From the NCBI GenBank assembly GCA_934394515.1, contig CAKRRU010000049.1, positions 1 through 17,324 of the forward strand: 17,324 nt of DNA, in the 5' to 3' direction. Shown one piece after another: positions 15,302 to 17,324 of this stretch. Numbering within the stretch: the first letter of the stretch is position 1; each line of letters starts with the position of its first letter. The notes under the pieces were generated by a model that did no database searches, had not been told where the DNA came from, and saw only the letters and a program-made list of their open reading frames with translations. The translations under genes and the position numbers were made by a program. The stretch is from an uncultured Acetatifactor sp. (lineage in GTDB: Bacteria; Bacillota; Clostridia; Lachnospirales; Lachnospiraceae).

Positions 15302-16423
15302 TTACTTTTCAGGCAATGACAGTTCCCATCCGGGATAAATCAGGTCCGCTTTTTCTGCAGTAATATTATTCAAATTTATGATTTCTTTCACAGTGCACTT
15401 ATTGTTGCGGGCAATTTTCCAGAGAGAATCTCCTTTCTGCACTTTGTAAAGCTTTGTGGTTACGGAAACCGGTGCATTCTGCGCTGCCACAGGCAGAGTA
15501 CCGTTCTTCGGAATCTTCAATACCCAGTTCGGATATATAAGAGTCTTGTACTGAAGCAGATCTGCATTTGCTTCCATTAATTCTCTCAGACTACATCCGT
15601 TGATGCGTGCAATTTTAGAAAGTGTGTCTCCTTTCTGTATCGTATACAGTACTTCGGGAGCCGGTGTTGCCGCTACTGTTTCCTGCACTGTGCCATTATC
15701 GTTATCATCGCTGTTGTCATTATCGGACGGTTCCGGGGTTGCAGCAGGCTGTTCCGGTACGGGCGTTGCGGTCGGCTGTTCCGGCACGGGCGTTGCGGTC
15801 GGCTGTTCCGGCACGGGCGTTGCAGTCGGCTGTTCCGGTGCAGGCGTTGCGGTCGGCTGTCCGGGTGTTACAACCGATCCGTCTGCTGCATAGTCGGAAG
15901 CAGATTTTTCTCCCTTTACCTGAACCGAACTCTCTAGTATCTCGGCATGGGAAAGCAGATAACCGTTACCAGAATCATTTCCAATAAAAACAACCAATTC
16001 TTTACTTTCATCCAATGCAACAATGACACCATAGGCAATATGTGTATCACCATTCTTTAATTCATGAATACAGACAACATTTTTATCCAAACCGGTAGCT
16101 GCTGCAACTCTTGATGCTACCCAGCCTGTGTTATTTTGGACATCCTCCCGGATTGTCTCATCCAAAGCGCCATAAAAGCCAATCTTGATCAGTTTCCAGT
16201 CTCCCTGATTGCTATCGCCCCTGGTATCATCTGGCATAATTGGTTTAGCCAGCCCTGAGCATTCCATGATATCTCCGGTTTGCTCCAAAAAAGCCGGATG
16301 CCTCTGTACATCATAGGCGTATTGAAATGTAGACTCTTCTGCATGTACTGTCACACCGCTGCCCGCCAGCATAATCAATGCCGCGCAGAGGCTCATCAAC
16401 AGTGTTTTCATTTTTGTTTTCAT
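15302..16423 (-). CDS. Secreted protein with two LysM domains and a Pro/Thr repeat linker
   Basis: With the start at 16423 the protein has 373 residues. Signal peptide about 1-28 (MKTKMKTLLMSLCAALIMLA, cleavage likely after VHA). Residues about 30-185 are an extracellular domain I cannot name, with YVVFIGNDSG-like beta-rich text (KELVVFIGNDSGNGYLLSHA). Residues about 187-252 form a linker of repeated EQPTATPVP units and then an Asp/Asn-rich patch. LysM 1 is at about 258-305 (YTIQKGDTLSKIARINGC) and LysM 2 at about 325-371 (YKVQKGDSLWKIARNNKC), both complete. LysM domains bind peptidoglycan, so the protein probably stays on the cell wall and displays its N-terminal domain. AAGGAGG (16431-16437) fixes the start; an in-frame ATG at 16462 lacks one. 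Confidence 0.93.
   Translation of the reverse strand: MKTKMKTLLMSLCAALIMLAGSGVTVHAEESTFQYAYDVQRHPAFLEQTGDIMECSGLAKPIMPDDTRGDSNQGDWKLIKIGFYGALDETIREDVQNNTGWVASRVAAATGLDKNVVCIHELKNGDTHIAYGVIVALDESKELVVFIGNDSGNGYLLSHAEILESSVQVKGEKSASDYAADGSVVTPGQPTATPAPEQPTATPVPEQPTATPVPEQPTATPVPEQPAATPEPSDNDNSDDNDNGTVQETVAATPAPEVLYTIQKGDTLSKIARINGCSLRELMEANADLLQYKTLIYPNWVLKIPKNGTLPVAAQNAPVSVTTKLYKVQKGDSLWKIARNNKCTVKEIINLNNITAEKADLIYPGWELSLPEK
15747..15854 (-). repeat. Four 27-bp tandem repeats in the LysM protein linker
   Basis: Four units of 27 bp start at 15747, 15774, 15801 and 15828 with a partial unit on each side. Each encodes nine residues, EQPTATPVP or a close variant. Units differ by only one to four bases, so they are prone to copy-number change by slippage in steps that keep the frame. 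Confidence 0.95.
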
Positions 16424-16497
16424 AGGTACTCCTCCTTCTGTTGTAGGCAGCAACACTTTCATGTCGCACTTTTACAACCTTCTCATTCGTTTTCATC

Positions 16498-16528
16498 ATT
16501 ATAATCCCCCGGAAACGTTTAGACACAA
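16498..16528 (-). promoter_or_regulatory. Promoter candidate of the LysM gene
   Basis: Minus strand TTGTGT (16523-16528), a long 19-bp spacer, and a perfect TATAAT (16498-16503). The spacer contains the palindrome AAACGTTT (16513-16520), a possible operator. The leader would be about 70 nt. Confidence 0.45.
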
Positions 16529-16592
16529 ATATTGCATGAATTGACAAAAAAATGTAGTGAATTACAAGTTGCCTTTTCGTTTCCATCCACTC

Positions 16593-16620
16593 TTGACATT
16601 TTAAGGATTATTGTTATACT
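16593..16620 (+). promoter_or_regulatory. Promoter of queT
   Basis: Perfect TTGACA (16593-16598), 16-bp spacer, TATACT (16615-16620). Transcription would begin near 16627, giving a leader of about 110 nt that contains the riboswitch candidate. Confidence 0.8.
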
Positions 16621-16646
16621 AAAACAGTTGTACAGCCCACAAAAAC

Positions 16647-16729
16647 AAGGTCTTATCGGGCTCGCCGATTCCCGGCGTAAAATGAATCGAGTGTTCGTGA
16701 CCTTCCACTCGCCAAAAAAACTAAAGGAG
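16647..16729 (+). promoter_or_regulatory. preQ1-type riboswitch in the queT leader
   Basis: The core is a hairpin P1 with arms CGAGTG (16688-16693) and CACTCG (16706-16711), a 12-nt loop TTCGTGACCTTC that begins TTC and ends in C, and an A-rich tail AAAAAAACTAAAGGAG. This follows the preQ1-I plan, in which a loop C next to P1 pairs with preQ1 and the A-rich tail folds back. CCTT of the loop (16701-16704) can pair with AAGG (16724-16727), which is the ribosome binding site, so ligand binding would shut off translation. Upstream, AAGGTC (16647-16652) can pair with the same loop segment, and ATCGG/CCGAT and CGCCG/CGGCG are competing hairpins. The neighbour queT is a known preQ1 target. Which preQ1 class it belongs to is uncertain. 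Confidence 0.68.
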
Positions 16730-16736
16730 AAAACAA

Positions 16737-17231
16737 ATGAACAAGAAAGTACTGTACCTCGTACACGGAGCAGTGATTGCTGCTCTCTATGTTGTGCTGA
16801 CCATGTTAGCCAACTCTCTGGGACTGGCAAATTATGCCATTCAGGTCCGCTTCTCGGAAGCACTGACCATTCTTCCCGTATTTACCCCTGCTGCCATACC
16901 TGGACTTTTCCTGGGATGCATCATCAGCAATACCATGACCGGCTGTATGCTGCTTGACATTATCTTCGGTAGTCTTGCGACCCTGATCGGTGCCTTCGGA
17001 ACTTACCTGCTGCGCAATAAAAATAAGTGGCTGGCTCCCCTGCCTCCTATCATTGCCAACATTATTATTGTTCCTTTTGTACTGGCTTATGTCTATCATT
17101 TAGAAGGTGGCATTCCTTATTTTATGCTGACTGTGGGGATTGGTGAGATTATTTCCTGCGGAGTACTCGGTATGCTGCTGCGCACTGTATTGCAGAAATA
17201 CCGCAAATATATTTTTGATGTACAGAAATAA
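16737..17231 (+). CDS. queT: QueT-type queuosine precursor transporter
   Basis: A 164-residue integral membrane protein with five to six hydrophobic segments. It belongs to the QueT (COG4708) family, regarded as the substrate-specific S component of an ECF-type importer for queuosine precursors such as preQ1. The family hallmark is present near residues 36-48 (IQVRFSEALTILPVF), with the RxxEALTxLP pattern, as is a later IGEIISCGVLG. AGGAG lies 7 nt before the ATG and forms part of the preQ1-type riboswitch. The shared ECF energising module is usually encoded elsewhere and is not seen here. Its own promoter lies at 16593-16620. Confidence 0.93.
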   Translation: MNKKVLYLVHGAVIAALYVVLTMLANSLGLANYAIQVRFSEALTILPVFTPAAIPGLFLGCIISNTMTGCMLLDIIFGSLATLIGAFGTYLLRNKNKWLAPLPPIIANIIIVPFVLAYVYHLEGGIPYFMLTVGIGEIISCGVLGMLLRTVLQKYRKYIFDVQK

Positions 17232-17324
17232 AAAGAGACAGCTGTTGTAAATGGCAAGTTAGTTAACTAACCGGACGAACTCCCGGGACGAACAGAAGGG
17301 CTCTCTTTCAGTTGTAAGGTCTAC
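17232..17324 (+). other. Structured, repeat-rich region after queT
   Basis: No gene recognised. It contains AAAGAGA (17232-17238) complementary to TCTCTTT (17302-17308), the palindromes ACAGCTGT (17238-17245) and GTTAGTTAACTAAC (17258-17271), and two copies of GGACGAAC (17273-17280 and 17286-17293). There is no T run typical of an intrinsic terminator on the plus strand before the window ends, so it may be a leader for the next gene or part of a longer terminator. Confidence 0.35.

Larger units (their letters stand above)
16424..16736. other. Divergent regulatory region between the LysM gene and queT
   Basis: This 313-bp stretch holds two divergent promoters (16498-16528 on the minus strand, 16593-16620 on the plus strand), the ribosome binding site of the LysM gene, and the queT leader with a preQ1-type riboswitch. 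I see no gene. Short reading frames here lack ribosome binding sites of their own or run into the LysM gene. Confidence 0.7.

Noticed and set aside
15747..15854. Regular repeats that might suggest a CRISPR array
   Set aside because: The units are directly adjacent with no spacers and encode an in-frame Pro/Thr linker.
15600..15987. Plus-strand open frames with repeated GCSGTGVAV-like residues over the LysM gene
   Set aside because: They are mirror translations of the 27-bp linker repeats of the real minus-strand gene, which has a signal peptide and LysM domains.
16424..16502. Upstream reading frame starting MMKTNEKVVKV before the LysM gene
   Set aside because: It overlaps the LysM start region in another frame and continues as meaningless text; the AAGGAGG at 16431-16437 serves the LysM ATG.

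Overview
The window looks like chromosome from a Gram-positive gut-type Clostridia, most likely Lachnospiraceae-like. Supporting signs are AAGGAGG-type ribosome binding sites, one TTG start, sigma-A-like promoters of the TTGACA-17-TATAAT kind, a lipoprotein solute-binding protein, a queT gene behind a preQ1-type leader, and moderate GC with very AT-rich intergenic DNA. The family placement is inferred from style; no marker gene here settles it.

Positions 1-6400 form an alpha-galactoside utilisation locus. At the left edge, the 5' part of an ABC-importer solute-binding lipoprotein gene runs leftwards out of the window. An AraC-family regulator is divergent from it (753-1700, +). Facing it is a four-gene minus-strand set starting from a good promoter at about 6400: a single-pass membrane protein of unknown function with a TTG start, a Nudix hydrolase overlapping it by 14 nt, a GH36 alpha-galactosidase, and a LacI-family regulator that also has its own promoter. 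The lacI-type and araC-type genes overlap tail to tail by 53 bp. The likely logic is uptake of raffinose- or melibiose-type sugars, cytoplasmic hydrolysis by GH36, and control by one activator-type and one repressor-type protein.

Positions 6465-9466 hold a PfkB-family (2-keto-3-deoxygluconate kinase-like) gene with a clear intrinsic terminator, divergent from a polytopic GT-C (ArnT/PMT-like) glycosyltransferase gene.

Positions 9459-15277 contain a minus-strand series: a Gpi18-like GT-C membrane protein, pth, mfd, and then a 154-nt structured leader and a 34-codon gene not annotated by length-limited callers. Its ideal ribosome binding site is buried in a 17-bp hairpin. This leader plus small gene is the least explained element of the window.

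Positions 15302-17324 contain a secreted LysM protein with a 27-bp-repeat Pro/Thr linker, divergent from queT. queT encodes the presumed queuosine-precursor transporter and is preceded by a good promoter and a preQ1-riboswitch-like pseudoknot that overlaps its ribosome binding site. The last 93 bp after queT are rich in palindromes and short repeats and hold no gene I can recognise. I saw no tRNA, rRNA, CRISPR array, transposase or phage gene.
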